This document shows, piece after piece, positions 41,101 through 55,130 of a DNA stretch of 64,000 nucleotides; position 1 is the first letter of the stretch; every line of letters starts with the position of its first letter. The notes under the pieces are model-generated. The model saw nothing but the letters and a program-made list of their open reading frames with translations, was not told where the DNA came from and ran no database searches. The stretch spans positions 1-64,000 of the forward strand of contig JAREIK010012336.1 in assembly GCA_029783825.1 (NCBI GenBank). The letters run 5' to 3'. The position numbers and the translations under genes are program-made. This DNA comes from Sapria himalayana. Lineage: Eukaryota; Streptophyta; Magnoliopsida; Malpighiales; Rafflesiaceae.

Positions 41101-42943
41101 GAAAGAATCTAAAAAAAAATTATTTTTATTATATAAATAAAACCTATAGACCAGTAAATACAAAAAAACATAAATTGATAAACTCCTAAATGACAAAACT
41201 CCTAAATAATCAAACCATTAAACCAGGGATACCACATATAATAAATCATAAATCTCATTTTAATTTGTATTCATTATAATTTGCAATATTCATTTTAATT
41301 ATTTATTTGTTTATTATTTATAGAAATATTAATTACAAAATAAATAATGAGAGAGGCAACTATAATTTTAATAATTTATTTTTAATCAAAATAAAAAAAT
41401 AAGCTTATAAAAAGAAGTAAAAATATAAAAACAAAAAATTATTATTTAATAATATATTTTACTTTGATTTTGAATCATTATATATACGCATTGCAATTAT
41501 ATTTTAATTGCTATCAATCTTATTAAGAATAGTTTATTAATTTATTATTTAATCAATTTTATAATATCTAACAATAAAATTACTTTTATTGAATTTAAAT
41601 GTCTTATAATTATTAAGATTATTATAACTAAATATTATATTTACTTTTGAAAAAAATTTAAAAATTATTATATTTTCAAAGTTTATAAACTTCAAAAATG
41701 ATAAAAAATCACAAAAATAATTTTTTATTATTTTATTATTTAAATAAAAGTTATAAACCACTAAATGCCAAAACAAATTAATCTCTAGACTCCTAAACCC
41801 CAAAACCCCCTAAATACTTAAACCATTAAACCTATATAACCTAAATAATAAATCTAATTTTTATTAGTTTTCATTATAATTTTAAATAAACATTTTAATT
41901 AATTTTTTAGTTTATTTTTATAGAAATATTATTTACAAAATAAATAATATGTGAGACAATATTTTAATATATTATTTTTTATGAAAAAAAATATAAGCTT
42001 ATAAAAAGAAACAAAATTTCAAAAATTTAAAATTTTATTTAGTAATATAATTTACTTTGATTTTGAATTATTTTGGGTTCTGCAAATATATTTTAATTAA
42101 TATCTTTCTTATTAATAATAGTTTATTAATTTATTTTTTGATCATCAAAATAATATATATTAATAAAATATTTTATATTGAATTTACATCAAATATAATT
42201 ATTAAGATTATTATAACTAAGTATTGTATTGATATTTTAGAACTTTTAAAAAATTATTATAACTAATTATTAAAATTATTATATTTTAGAACTTTTAAAA
42301 AATTATTATTACATCAAATATATTTTTTGTTATTTCATTGATTAAATAAAACCTATAAATCAATAAATAAAACCTAAATGGGTAAACATATAAATCAATA
42401 AACTCATTAATCCCAAAACCACAATAAACTTAAACCATTAAATAGGTATACCCTAAATAATAAATCATAAATCTCATTTTTATTAGTATTCATTATAATT
42501 TTATATATACATTTTAATAATTTATTAGTTTATTTTTATAGAAATATAAATTAAAGAATAAATTAATAGTTGGACAAATATAATTAAAATAATTTAGTTT
42601 TCATGAAAAAATATATTAGCTTATAAATGGATACAAAAATTTAAAAATTTAAAATTAATATTTAGTAAAATATTTCACATTGATTTTGAATCATTTTATG
42701 TTTTGTAAATATATTTTAAACAATATTTATTTTATTAATAATTGATTATTAATCTTTTGTATGATCATTATTATAATATATATCAATATAATTGTTATAT
42801 TGAATTTACATGATATATAATTATTAAGATTATCATAACTAAATATAGTATTCACATTTTAAAAAAAATTTAAAAATTGTTATAGTTTCAAAGGTTATAT
42901 TAAATTTTTTTTTATTTTATTTTTAAATAAAACCTATAAACAA

Positions 42944-42951
42944 CTAAATGC
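42944..42951. repeat. Target-site duplication, left, of hAT-2
   Basis: CTAAATGC is repeated exactly at 46562-46569. It is the reverse complement of the GCATTTAG duplication that flanks hAT-1. Confidence 0.95.
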
Positions 42952-45900
42952 TAGGGGTGCTCATGGGACAGGATGGAATGGGGATTACAAATCTCTAGTC
43001 CCTTCCCACAGTTCGGAGATTTTTTTTGAAGATCCAAACCCATCCCATAGGTTGAAAATATCGGGATGGGATGGAGATCGGGGATTTTGGGTATGAGAAA
43101 ATAGTTCCAGGATGGAACGGAGTTCGAAAATTTTTTTCAATTTATTTTATTCAAACCAGCCAAGTTAGTTAATGTCGAAACCATTTGTTGTACCATTTAT
43201 CATTCCTTAGTTATGTATCTTTCAAACTCAAATTGGGCCATTTTTTTTGTAAAATAGGCTGAATACCACAAACGAGTTCCATTACCTTGTCAAAAGCTTG
43301 GACAAGTTGGCTTTGTTCAGCTGAGTGAACATTAACCATAATAACAATACTACATTTTCTAAACAATTACTTAAAATATTAAGAAATATCTAAAGATGAC
43401 CACAAACATTGGCAGCATCAATTACTACTTAAGTAATTGCTAAAATTAGGCAGCTTAATATAACAAAAAAAAATACAACTAATAACAACCATGATAATAA
43501 TCATTTCAAAGGTTCGTCCCGGAACAGCAACAAAAATCTAAATCTAATTAATTATCTCTTCTACAACTCCTCCCTTTTCTTCCTGCACTGTAGAAGGACA
43601 ACCAGAGATGAAAACGTGTTAATCATGCAGACATAAATTTCTAAGATAGAAGAGTAATAAAAAAACAAAATACTACCTTATAAAATTTAATACACCCATT
43701 ACAAATTTAGTTGGCCAACTATAGTTGGACGAATATTTGGATCTTGAGACCCCTCTGAAAATTGTAATTGAACCATTATTTTATTTAATTGAATGAATAA
43801 AATAAGTAAAAGTGAAATTAAAATTTACAAGATTTGTATACTAACCTGATTCATTATCATCATGGTCTTGAACTAATTTTTCAATTTCAATAGGTTTGTT
43901 TGAGCTTCTCTACCAATCTTATAGACATATGAGAACTTCAGCTGTAATAGGTGTTAAAGAACTCCTAAATTTATCTAAAGTTCTTTCCCCAGTGCTAAAT
44001 GTAGATCATAGTCCACAGTATATGCTTGGAAAGCAAATACATCCCTTTCTACATTTTCCAAAGAAGGATACCTAACCTCATTTACCTTCCACAAGTTTAG
44101 AAGATCAAAATCAATTCTATTTTTTTCAAGTTTGTCCTCCAAGTACCTATCCAACTCTTCCAAAGCTACAACTTCTTGTTCTTTCTCCAATTCAATAAAA
44201 AAAATCATAAACATAAGTATCACTACCATCAAAGAAATCATCATTTTTCTTCAACACATTAGTAGAGAAATCATCTTCTTTTGATTCATCTTCATTTAAA
44301 TCTTTATAATCATCCATCATCTCATTTATAGCATTCAAAACATTGGTCACCAAATTTTTAGCCAATTCCTATCCATAATGCTAAGTGTACTTAATCTTTA
44401 TATATTTGAGCTTATATCTCGGATCCAATACTACTACTAGAAAAAAGCATAATATTTGTTGACTGAAGAGAACCCCAATATTTGTTGAATTTATGCCTCA
44501 TTTTCATATCCATTTCTTACACTATTGTATCTCTACTATTTTCACAAAGCTCAATTTTTTTCAAAATTCAAATAATCTCAGGAAAATAAACACTAGAGGT
44601 AGAATATTATGATCCAGAAAATTTACAAGTTACCTCATAAAAAGTTTTCAAGAAACGAGCCAAAATTTTGGCATTTGTTCAATCTCTCTCAGTTGGAACA
44701 TTTGAACCAAACTCCTTCAAAAACCTTTTGACTTTGTCCTCCAACTTATCAAATTCTTTTTGATATTTTATATCAGTTTGTAGCATCAAATAAGTTGAAT
44801 TCCATCTTGTAGGACAATCTAATTGCAATGAAGATCCATATGTCAAGTTTCCTTCTTCAACACATAACTTAAACATATCTAATCTTTTAGGATTGTTCCT
44901 CACATATTTCACCACTCCTCTAATTTTTTGAATAACACCCTCAACTACTACAATGCCATCTCTGACAATTAAGTTTAGGATATGAGCACAATATCTCAAA
45001 TGAAAATGCTCGCCTCTCAAAGGTACAACACTTTTCTTCGCAAGCCTTTTTTTCAATTGTTCAACTGCAACATCATTATTTGATGCATTGTCAATAGTAA
45101 TGCACATCAACTTTCTCAAACACCATTCATTCATGCAAAATTCAATAGCATTTCTAATATTAACTCCAGAATGACTTTTAATTACCCAAACGTTTAAAAA
45201 CCTTTTTTGCATATTCCATTAAGAATGAATGAAATGAATAGTGAAACATATATAAGAGAAATTTTGAATGCTAGTCCAAGTGTCGGTAGTCAATGAAACT
45301 CTACAACAATGAGATGATATTCCATCATATAATTTCTTCTTTTCCTTCACAAACAAAGAAAAACAATCCATCAACACAGAGTGCCTAGATGGAATTTTAA
45401 ATTGGGGCACACTAATTTCACAAAACTCCTTGAACTCATCCCTTTCAACAAAACAAAAAGGCAATTCATCTTTTATGATCATTTTCACCAAAGCCTCCCT
45501 AACTAGTTGTTGATCAAATTGCCAACAAGTTAATTTTTTATCCTCTGAACTAGTACCTTTAATGAAACTCAATAAAGATTGTGACTTGTCTTTACCTTTG
45601 TGAGCTTCTATTAATTCTATTTTGTGTGGAAATTTCCTACAAGTCTCTCTCAAGTATTTCCATAAACCTGAAGTACCTTGATCACTTTTTGCCAAGTATT
45701 CTTTCCTACACCATATACAAGCTACCCTACCAGTTTCATTTCCATTTGAATCAACTAATATCTCATAAGTTTATCAAACAGCAGACTTATACTTTTTATG
45801 ATCTTGAGGTTCAGATGTACCTTGACTTTCTTTTACAATTGGAATTGAAGAACTTACCGTAACAACAGAAGGGTTCATGAAAGGATGATTGGATTTAGCA

Positions 45901-46561
45901 GTACTTTGATCATTTGAGATGTGATCATCTTCAATTTATTATATTTTTCATTTACCACTGGATTGTGCCATCTGCATTGCTATTAATTAATATGATATGT
46001 CAAGCATAAATACATATAAATATTTCAAACAAGGAAGCTCTGCAAAGTTGATTGTAACACATTCGGCCCACTTATTTGGCCCAACCACAACACCACAACC
46101 AATACTTAACAAAACTAACTGAGACACATAATAAAAATAATTAATCACTCAATTCTCGTCAGAAAAACAAACCAAAAGGCTGGTGGCATATGAGACATGG
46201 TGGAGGCATCCGGATGTTCAACGGACAAGGGCTGGACCTAACTGAACATAGCTGGAATGGCGTGAGGTGGCCTGGAACTCGTTGGAACAGCAATAGGTGC
46301 TTCGGAATTGGATGGGCAGTAGCGGAATTGGTTGCATCTTCATGTTATATTTATATATATTCTTGGTTCTAGTATAGGTTTTTTAGGACGGGATAGTTCT
46401 CTGGATGGAAATTGCTTAAGATCCGGAAGCATCCCAAAAGAAAAAATACGTGACAGAATGGGATGGGAAAAGTCAAAGTCAACGGATTTTCTCAATCCCG
46501 ATTCTTTCAGGAGAAGACTTCGGGTCGGGTCGCTAATCTCCATGTCCCGTGAGCAGCCATA
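42952..46561 (-). mobile_element. hAT transposon hAT-2 (3,610 bp, defective)
   Basis: Ends are TAGGGGTGCTCATGGGAC (the 3' end of the element, at the left) and, read inward from the right, TATGGCTGCTCACGGGAC. They are bounded by exact 8-bp duplications CTAAATGC. The transposase reads on the minus strand. The non-coding element 5' end lies at about 45980-46561 and includes AGTCAAAGTCAA at 46471-46482. The element 3' region lies at 42952-43686. It is the same family as hAT-1 and better preserved, without the 213-bp duplication. Relative to the local satellite strand it has the same orientation and site as hAT-1. Confidence 0.95.
43687..45977 (-). pseudogene. Broken hAT (BED finger) transposase, hAT-2
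   Basis: Two long in-frame pieces are separated by a single stop: 45219-45695 (158 codons, with DQGTSGLWKYLRETC of the finger and TTDTWTS holding the first catalytic Asp) and 44679-45212 (177 codons, with TIDNASNND holding the second Asp, the CAHILNL motif and CPTRWNST). The stop at 45219-45221 is TAA where hAT-1 has CAA (Gln). After 44679 the frame is broken repeatedly. The C-terminal part LDRYLEDKLEK ... LLNLWKVNE is still readable at about 43990-44190, but the conserved SES/STGG region is disrupted. A phase-1 intron remains at 43755-43845, followed by a last exon ending at 43687. The finger has Tyr where the second zinc-ligand His is expected. Start codons at 45977 and 45971 lead into an early stop, so the start is uncertain. 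Confidence 0.92.
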
Positions 46562-49500
46562 CTAAATGCATATAAAGTTAAATCAGCAAACTCCTTAACC
46601 CCGTAATGCCTAAATACATAAACCATTAAACTACTAAATACTACTTAAGAATTAATAAATCTAATTTTTATTGCTATTTATTATATTTTTAAATATTCAT
46701 TTTAATTATTTATTAGTGTATTTATTAAGAAATATTTATTAAAAAATAAATTATGAGTGGGACGAATATAATTTAAATAATATATTATTTATCTAAAAAA
46801 AATATACGCTTATAAAAGAAGAATAAATTTAAAAATTAAAAATAATTATCGAGTAATATAAGTTACTTTAATTTTGAATCAATTTGGGTTTTGTAAATAT
46901 TTTTTAATTAATATATATCTTAATATTAATAGTTTATAAATTTAATTTTTGATCATTATTATAATAACTATCAATAAAATTATTTATATTTAATTTATAT
47001 GATATATAATTATTAATATTATAATAACAAATTATTGTATTAAAATTTCAAAAATTTTAAATATTATTATATTTTCAAATGTTTTAACCTATGAAAATGA
47101 TAAAAAATTATATAAATTTTTTTGTTATTTTATTTTTTTAAATAAAATCTATAAACCACTAAAAGCCTAAAAACATAAATCGCTAAACTCCTAACGACAA
47201 AACCTCTAAATACTTAAACCATTAAACTAGTATACATTAATAATAAATCTTTAATCTCATTTTAATATTTATTTTATATAATTTTTAATTTTTATTTTAA
47301 TTATTTATCAGTTTAATTTTATAGAAATATTAATTATAAAATAAATTATTAGTGAGATAGATCTAATTTAATTTAAATCGGTATCCCTAAATAATAAATA
47401 ATAAATATCAAATTTTTTTATTAAAATTTTAAATATTCATTTTAATTATTTATTTGTTTTTATATATATAAATATTAATTACAAAATAAATTGAGTTAGA
47501 CAAATATAATTTATATAAATTGTTTTTCATCAAAAAAGTATAGATAAACTTTTTAAAAGAAAAGAAGATTTCAAAGCAAAAAATTATTATATAGTAATAT
47601 ATTATGCTTTGCTTCTGAATCATTTTAGGTTTTGTAATTATATATTAATTGATACCTATCTTATTAATAATATATTATTAATTTAATTTTTGGATCATTA
47701 TTAGAATATTTATCAATAAAATTGATTATATTGACTTTATATGATATATAAATATAATGGTATTATAAATAAAGATTGTATTCACTTTTTAAAAAAATTT
47801 AAAAATTATTATATTTTGAATGGTTATAACCTTTGAAAATATCAAAAAATAATAAAAATATATTTTTTATTATTTTTTTTTAAATAAAACCTTTAAACCA
47901 CTAAAAGCCTAAAAACATAAATTACAAAACTCCAAAACGAGAAAACAACTAAATACTTAAACCATTAAACTGGTATACATTAATAATAAATAATAAATAA
48001 TAAATCTCATATTAATTTTTATTCAATATAATTTTAAATTTTTATTTTAATTATTTATTAGTTTATTTTAGAGAAATATTAATTAAAAAATAATTTATTA
48101 GTGAGACTGATCTAATTTAAATTAAACCGGTATCCCTAAATAATAAATAATAAATTTTATTTTTTTTTCATTATAATTTTAAATATTCATTTTAATTATT
48201 TATTTGTTTATTTATATATAAATATTAATTACAAAATAATTTATAAGTTACACAAATATAATTTATATAAATTAATTTTCATCAAAAAATTATAGATAAA
48301 CTTTTTAAAAGAAAAAAAAATTTCAAAACAAAAAATTATTGTTTAGTAAAATATTTTGCTTTGCTTCTGAATCATTTTATGTTTTGTAATTATATTTTAA
48401 TTGATATCTATCTTATTAATAAGAGATTATTAAGTTATTTTTTCATCATTATTAGAATATTTATCGCTAAAAAAAAGTTTATATTGAATTTATATGATAT
48501 ATAAATAAAATGATTATTATAACTATATATTGTATTCACTTTTGAAATATATTTTAAATTATAATATTTTCATGGGTTATAACCTTTGAAAATGTGAAAA
48601 AATAAAAAAAAATATTTATTCTTTGTTATTCTATTGTTTAATTAAAACCTATACACCACTAAATGCCTAAGCATTTAAATCACTAAACTACAAAATCCTG
48701 ATACCTCTATATAGATAATCCTTTAAATCGGTATACCCTATATAATTATAAATAAATTTCATTTTTATTTGTTTTCATTATAATTTAAAAAATTCATTTT
48801 GATTGTTTAGTTTTTTATTTTTATATATGTATTAATTATAAAATAAATTATGAGTTAAAAATATAATTTAAAAAAATTATTTTTTATCAAAAAATTAATA
48901 AGCTTATAAAAAAAATAAAAATTTAAAAACAAATAATTATTATTTAGTAATATATTATGCTTTGATTTTGAATCATTTTAAGTTTTGATATTATATTTTA
49001 AGTAATATCAATCTTATTCATAATAGATTTTTAATTTATTTTTTGATAATAATTAGAATATTTATCAATAAAATTGTTTATATTAAATTTATATGATATA
49101 TAAATATTATGATTATTATAATTAAATATTGTTATCACTTTTGAAAAAAATTTAAAAATTATTATATTTTCAAAGTTTATAATCTTAAAAAAAGAGAAAA
49201 ATAATAAAAATAAATTTTTAGTTATTTAATTTTTTAAATAAACCTATAGACCATTAATTGCTTACATACTTATATTAGTAAGCTCATTAACCCCGAAACC
49301 CCTAAATACATAAACATTTTAACATCTATATACTACTTAATAAATAATAAATCTCATTTTTATTTATATTTATTATAATTTAAATATTCATTTTAATTAT
49401 TTATAGTTTAATTATTTAGAAAAATTAATTACAAAATAAATTTCGAGTAAGACAAATATTATTTAAATAATTTATTTTTAATCAAAAAAAATATAAGCTT

Positions 49501-52500
49501 ATAAAAAGGACATTTTTAAAAATTAAATATTATTATTTAGTAATATATTTTGATTTATTTTGAATCATTTTGTGTTAGTGTAAATATATTTTAATTAATA
49601 TTTATATTATATAGTTTATAAATTTAATTTTTGATCATTATTATATTATCAATTATTAAAATTGATTATATTGAATTTATATGATATATACTTAGTAAAA
49701 TTAATATAATTATACATAGTATTCACATTTCAAAAAATTTTAAAAATTATCTTATTTTTAAAGGTTATAACCTTTGAAAATAAGAAAAAAATCTAAAAAA
49801 AAAAATTTTTTAATTTTATTATAAAAATAAAACCTATAAACCACTAAATGCCTAAAAACATAAATTGATAAACTCCTAAATACAAAACTCCTAAATAATC
49901 AAACCATTAAACCGGTATACCACATATAATAAATCATTAATCTCATTTTAATTCGTATTCATTACAATTTTAAATATTCATTTTAATTATTTATTAGTTT
50001 AATTTTTATAGAAATGTTAATTACAAAATAAATAATGAGCGAGCAACTATAATTTTAATAATTTATTTTTAATCAAAAAAAATATATAAGCATATAAAAA
50101 GAAGTACAAAATTAAAAACAAAAAATTATTATTGAGTAATATATTTTACTATTATTTTGAATCATTATGTATAGGTTTTGCAATTATATTTTAAATGCAA
50201 TCAATCTTATTAATAATAGTTTATTAATTTATTATTTGATCAATTTTATAATATCTACAATAAAATTAATTATATTGAATTTAAATGTCTTATAATTATT
50301 AAGATTATTATTACTAAATATTATATTTACTTTTGAAAAAAATTAAAAATTATTATATTTTCAAAGGTTATAACCTTCAAAAATGATAAAAAATCACAAA
50401 AATAATTTTTTTATTATTTTATTATTTAAATAAAACTTATAAACCACTAAATGCCTAAACATTTAAATCTCTAGACTCCTTAACCCCAAAACCCCCTATA
50501 TACTTAAACCATTAAACCTATATAACCTAAATAATAAATAATAAATCTCATTTTTATTTGTATTCATTATAATTTTAATATTCATTTTAATTATTTTTAT
50601 TTTATTTTTATATAAATATTAATTACAGAATAAATAATGAGTGTGACATATATAATTTAAATAAATTATTTTTTATGAAAAAAAATATTAGCTTATAAAA
50701 ATAAACAAAATCTCAAAAATTTAAAATTTTATTTAGTAATATAATTTACTTTGATTTTGAATTATTTTGGGTTTTGCAAATATATTTTTATTAATATCTA
50801 TCTTATTAATAATAGTTTATTAATTTATTTTTTTATCATGAAAATAATATATATTAATAAAATTTTTTATATTAAATTTACATCATATATAATTATTAAG
50901 ATTATTATAAGTAAGTATTGTATTCATATTTTAGAACTATTAAAAAATTATTATATTTTCAAAGGTTATAACCATTGAAAATCACGAAAATTAATAAAAA
51001 TAAATTTGTTGTTATTTCATTGATTAAATAAAACCTATAAACACATAAATGTGTAAACATATAAATCAATAAACTCATTAACCCCAAAACCACAATAAAC
51101 ATAAACCATTTAAATAGGTATACCCTAAATAATTAATCATAAATCTCTTTTTTATTAGTATTAATTATAATTTTATATATACATTTTAATTATTTATTAG
51201 TTTATTTTTATAGAAATATAAATTAAAAAATAAATTAATAGTGAGACAGATATAATTTAAATAATTTATTTTTCATCAAAAATATATAAGCTTATAAATG
51301 GCTACAAAAATTTAAAAATTTAAAATTAATATTTAGTAAAATATTTCACTTTGATTTTGAATCATTTTAGGTTTCGTAAATATATTTTAAACAATATTTA
51401 TCTTATTAATAATTGTTTATTAATCTTTTGTATGATCATTATTATAATATATATCAATATAATCGTTTATATTAAATTTACATGAGATATAATTATTAAG
51501 ATTAGCATAACTAAATATAGTATTCACATTTAAAAAAAATTTAAAAATTGTTATAGTTTCAAAGGTTGTATCCTTCAAAAATGAGATCAAATAACAAAAT
51601 TTTTTTTTTGTTATTTTATTTTTTAAATAAAACCTATAAACTACTAAATGCCTAAACACTTAAATCACTAAATTCTTAAATCCAAAAACTCCTAAATATA
51701 TAATCGTTTAAACCTGTATATTTTATCTTAATAATAATTGTTTTATTTAATATCTATCTTATTAATATATTTTACTTTGATTTTGAATCATTTTAGGTTT
51801 TGCAAATAAATTTTATTTAATATCTATCTTATTAATAATAGTTTATTAATTCATTTTATTATCATTATCATAATATCAATAAAAAATTATTTATATTGAA
51901 TTTACATAATATATAATTATTTAGATTATTATAACAAAATAATATTTTCACAATTTAAAAAAATTTAAAAATTATTAAGTTTTCAAAGGTTATAGCCTTT
52001 GAAGATAATAAAAAATAAAAAAATAAATTTTTTGTTATTAGATTTTTTAAATATAATCTAAAACGACAAAATACCTAAATTCTTAATGATTAAACTCTTA
52101 AACTCCGAAGCCCATAAATACATAAACCTTTAAATTAGCATACTGTAAATAATAAATAATAAATCTCATTTTTATTAGTATTCATTATAATTTTAAATAT
52201 TTGTTTGAATTATTAATCAGTTTAATTTTATTGAAATAATAATTACAAAATAAATTATTACTGAGACGGATATAATTTAAATAATTTATTTTTCATCAAA
52301 AAAATATATATGCTTATAAAATTAGGCAAAATTTGTTTAAAAAAAAATTATTATTTAGTAATATATCTTATTTTGATTTTGAATCATTTTTGATTATACA
52401 ATTATAATTTAATTTATATCATTCTTATAAATACAAGTTTATTAATTTATTTATTGATAATTATTATAATAACTATCAATAAAATTATTAATATTGAGTT

Positions 52501-54394
52501 TACATTATATATAATTATTAAGATTATTATAACTAAATATTATATTTAAATTTAAAAAAATTAAAAATTATTATATTTTCAAAAGTTATAACCTTCAAAA
52601 ATTAGATAAAATCACTTAAGGCATAAACACTTAAATGACTAAACCCCAAAACACCTAAATACTAAAACCATTAAACATGTATATCCTGAATAATAAATAA
52701 TAAATCTAAATTTTATTTGTATTCATTATAATTTTAAATATTTATTTTAATTATTTATTAGTTTATTTTTATAGAATTATAAATTACAAAATAAATTATG
52801 AGGAAGACAAATATAATTTAAATAATTTATTTTTAATAACAAAAATATAAACTTATAAAGAAATCAAAATATTAAAAAAATTATTTTTTAGTAATATATA
52901 CTTTTATTTTGAATAAATTTAGAATTTGCAAAATATATTTTAAATAATATCTATCTTATTAATAATAGTTTATTAATATATTTATTGATCATTATTATAA
53001 TATCTAGCCATGTGATTATTTATATTAAATTTAAATAACTTATATTTATTAGGACTATTATAACTAAATATTATATTTACATTTGAAAAAAAATTAGAAA
53101 TTTTTATATTTCAAAGGTTATAACCTTCAAAAATTAGAAAAAAAAATAAAAATAAATTTTTTGTTATATCATTGTTTAAATAAAACTTATAGACCCCTAA
53201 ATGCCTAAACACTTAAATCTATAATCTCTTAAAGACAAAAGCCCCTATATACTTAAAACATTAAACTCGTAAAACTTAAATATAATTTAAATAATTTATT
53301 TTTCATCAAAAAAAAATATATGTTATAAAAAGAAGGAAAAACTAAAAAACAAAAATTATTATTTGGTAATTATTTTACTTTGATTTTGAATAATTTTAGG
53401 TTTTGAAATTATATTTTAATTTATATCTATCATATTAATAATAGCATATTAATACATTTTTTCATAATTAATATCATATCGATCAATAAAATTATTTAAA
53501 TTTAATTTATATTAGATATAATTAAAATGATTCTTATTACTAAATATTATATTCATATTTTTAAAAAAATTTAAAATTATCATAATTTCAAAGGTTATAA
53601 CCTTTGAAAATGTGAGAAAATATCAAAAATACTTTTTTTTTATATTTCATGGTTTAAATTAATCCTATAAACTATTAAATGCTTTTAAACTGGTATACCC
53701 TAAATAATAAATAATAAATGTCAATATTAGTTTTTTCATTATAATTTAAAATATTTATTTTAATTATTTATTGGTTTATTTTTATTAAATAGTAATAACA
53801 ATATAAATTATGAGTTAGACAAATATAATTTATATAAATTATTTTTAATCAAAATATATAGATAAACTTATAAAAAGAAGAAAAAATTTCAAAACAAACA
53901 TTTATTATATAGTAATATATTTTGCTTTCCTTCTGAATCATTTTAGGTTTTGTAATTATATTTTAATTGATATCTATCTTATTAAAATTATATTTTAATT
54001 GATATATATCTTATTAAAATTAGATTATTAATTTATTTTTTGATCTTTATTAGAATATTTATCAATAAAATTATTTATATTGAAAATATATGAAATATAA
54101 ATATAATGATTATTATAACTAAATATTGAATTCACTTTTTAAAAAAATTTCAAAATTATTATATTTTCAAAAGTTATAACCTTTGAAATTATCAAAAAAT
54201 AATAAAAAGAAATTTTTTGTTATTTTATTTTTAAAATAAAACCTATAAACCACTAAATAAATACACAATTAAATCAGTAAATTCTAAAACCCCGTAATAC
54301 CTAAATACATAAACCATTAAACCTCTATATAATACATAATAATTAATAAATCTAATTTTTATTTCTATTTATTATAATTTTAAATATTCATTTT
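46562..54394 (+). repeat. AT-rich satellite array, forward orientation, between hAT-2 and hAT-3
   Basis: About thirteen monomers, beginning with the right hAT-2 target duplication. Composite short monomers with the GATCTAATTTAA-TTAAACCGG joint occur at about 47360 and 48115. The interval from about 48420 to 51640 repeats 39730-42900. The interval from about 51010 to 53690 corresponds to 1-1900 and 33660-36170. A 32-bp tandem duplication (TTTTAATTGATATCTATC type) is at about 53960-54020. No gene is seen. Confidence 0.9.
54387..54394. repeat. Target-site duplication, left, of hAT-3
   Basis: TTCATTTT is repeated exactly at 59151-59158. Joining the flanks across the element restores a normal monomer reading AAATATTCATTTTAATTATT. 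Confidence 0.95.
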
Positions 54395-54404
54395 TAGGGG
54401 TGGG

Positions 54405-54560
54405 CAAAAAAACCGATCAAACCGATACCCGAACCGAAACCGATCAGTCCGAACCGAAAAATTAGGTTAACCAAACCGATGGTATAGGTTTAGGTTTTTT
54501 TTTTAATTTTTTTCGCTTTAGGGTTCGGATTCGGGTTTTATCCAAAAAAAACCATGGTCA
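54405..54560 (+). repeat. Subterminal AACCGA/ACCGATC repeats of hAT-3 (left end)
   Basis: A cluster of AACCGA, ACCGATC and CCGAACC motifs follows the left terminus. Related CCGGTTAACC motifs occur at the right end (about 59030-59140). Known hAT elements carry short subterminal repeats bound by their transposase; that role here is inferred from position. Confidence 0.6.
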
Positions 54561-55130
54561 CCGGTTAACCGAACCGAACCTTAGACATATACTTGTTTTA
54601 ATATTTTACATTCAGTCATAAGTTATAACCCAAACCCAAACAAACCCATTCGTAGCCCTTATACTCTCTCATTTTCTAACATCTTCATCTCCTCTCTCGT
54701 GCAAAGAACGGCTCCTCTTCTCAGCCTCCTGCGTGCCCTCCTCTAAGTAGACAACAACTTTGTTGTTGGACATGAAATCTGCTTTAGAAAGAAGGACGGC
54801 TTGACGATGGCTGGTAAAGATTGATCAGTTTTTAAGTAAAGAAAGAGATTGTGTGGGTTCGTGGGTGGTGCTTGGTGGTGAGTTGATAGTTATTGATGGT
54901 GGTTTTCCAATGTATGGTTAGATACTGTCATACTGTGGAGTAACGATTAGCTGCAATTGGAAGGGCAGCCCGCCACTACATGGATGCAGATTTAGGAATT
55001 AAATGTGTGATCTAGGAATTATGTCAGCTTTTTCTTGCAGATTTAGGAGCCCTACGAAACTATCCTGGCTCTCCATTTCTGCCATCTGATTCCGAAATTT
55101 TGCTTGATTCTCCAGAGCACGAGGACATAG

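Larger units (their letters stand above)
37588..42951 (+). repeat. AT-rich satellite array, forward orientation, with well-spaced monomers
   Basis: The clearest run of regular monomers. The GG at the palindrome position falls at about 38160, 38740, 39290, 39888, 40482, 41080 and 41681, giving intervals of 550-601 bp. From about 39730 to 42900 it matches about 48420-51640 at an offset near 8.69 kb. It ends with CTAAATGC at 42944-42951, the left target duplication of hAT-2. No gene is seen; short open frames at fixed monomer positions are by-products. Confidence 0.9.

Noticed and set aside
45581..45862. 93-codon plus-strand frame inside hAT-2 and its counterpart on the minus strand at 21745-22026 in hAT-1
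   Set aside because: Both are antisense shadows of the transposase. Their similarity to each other follows from the similarity of the two elements.
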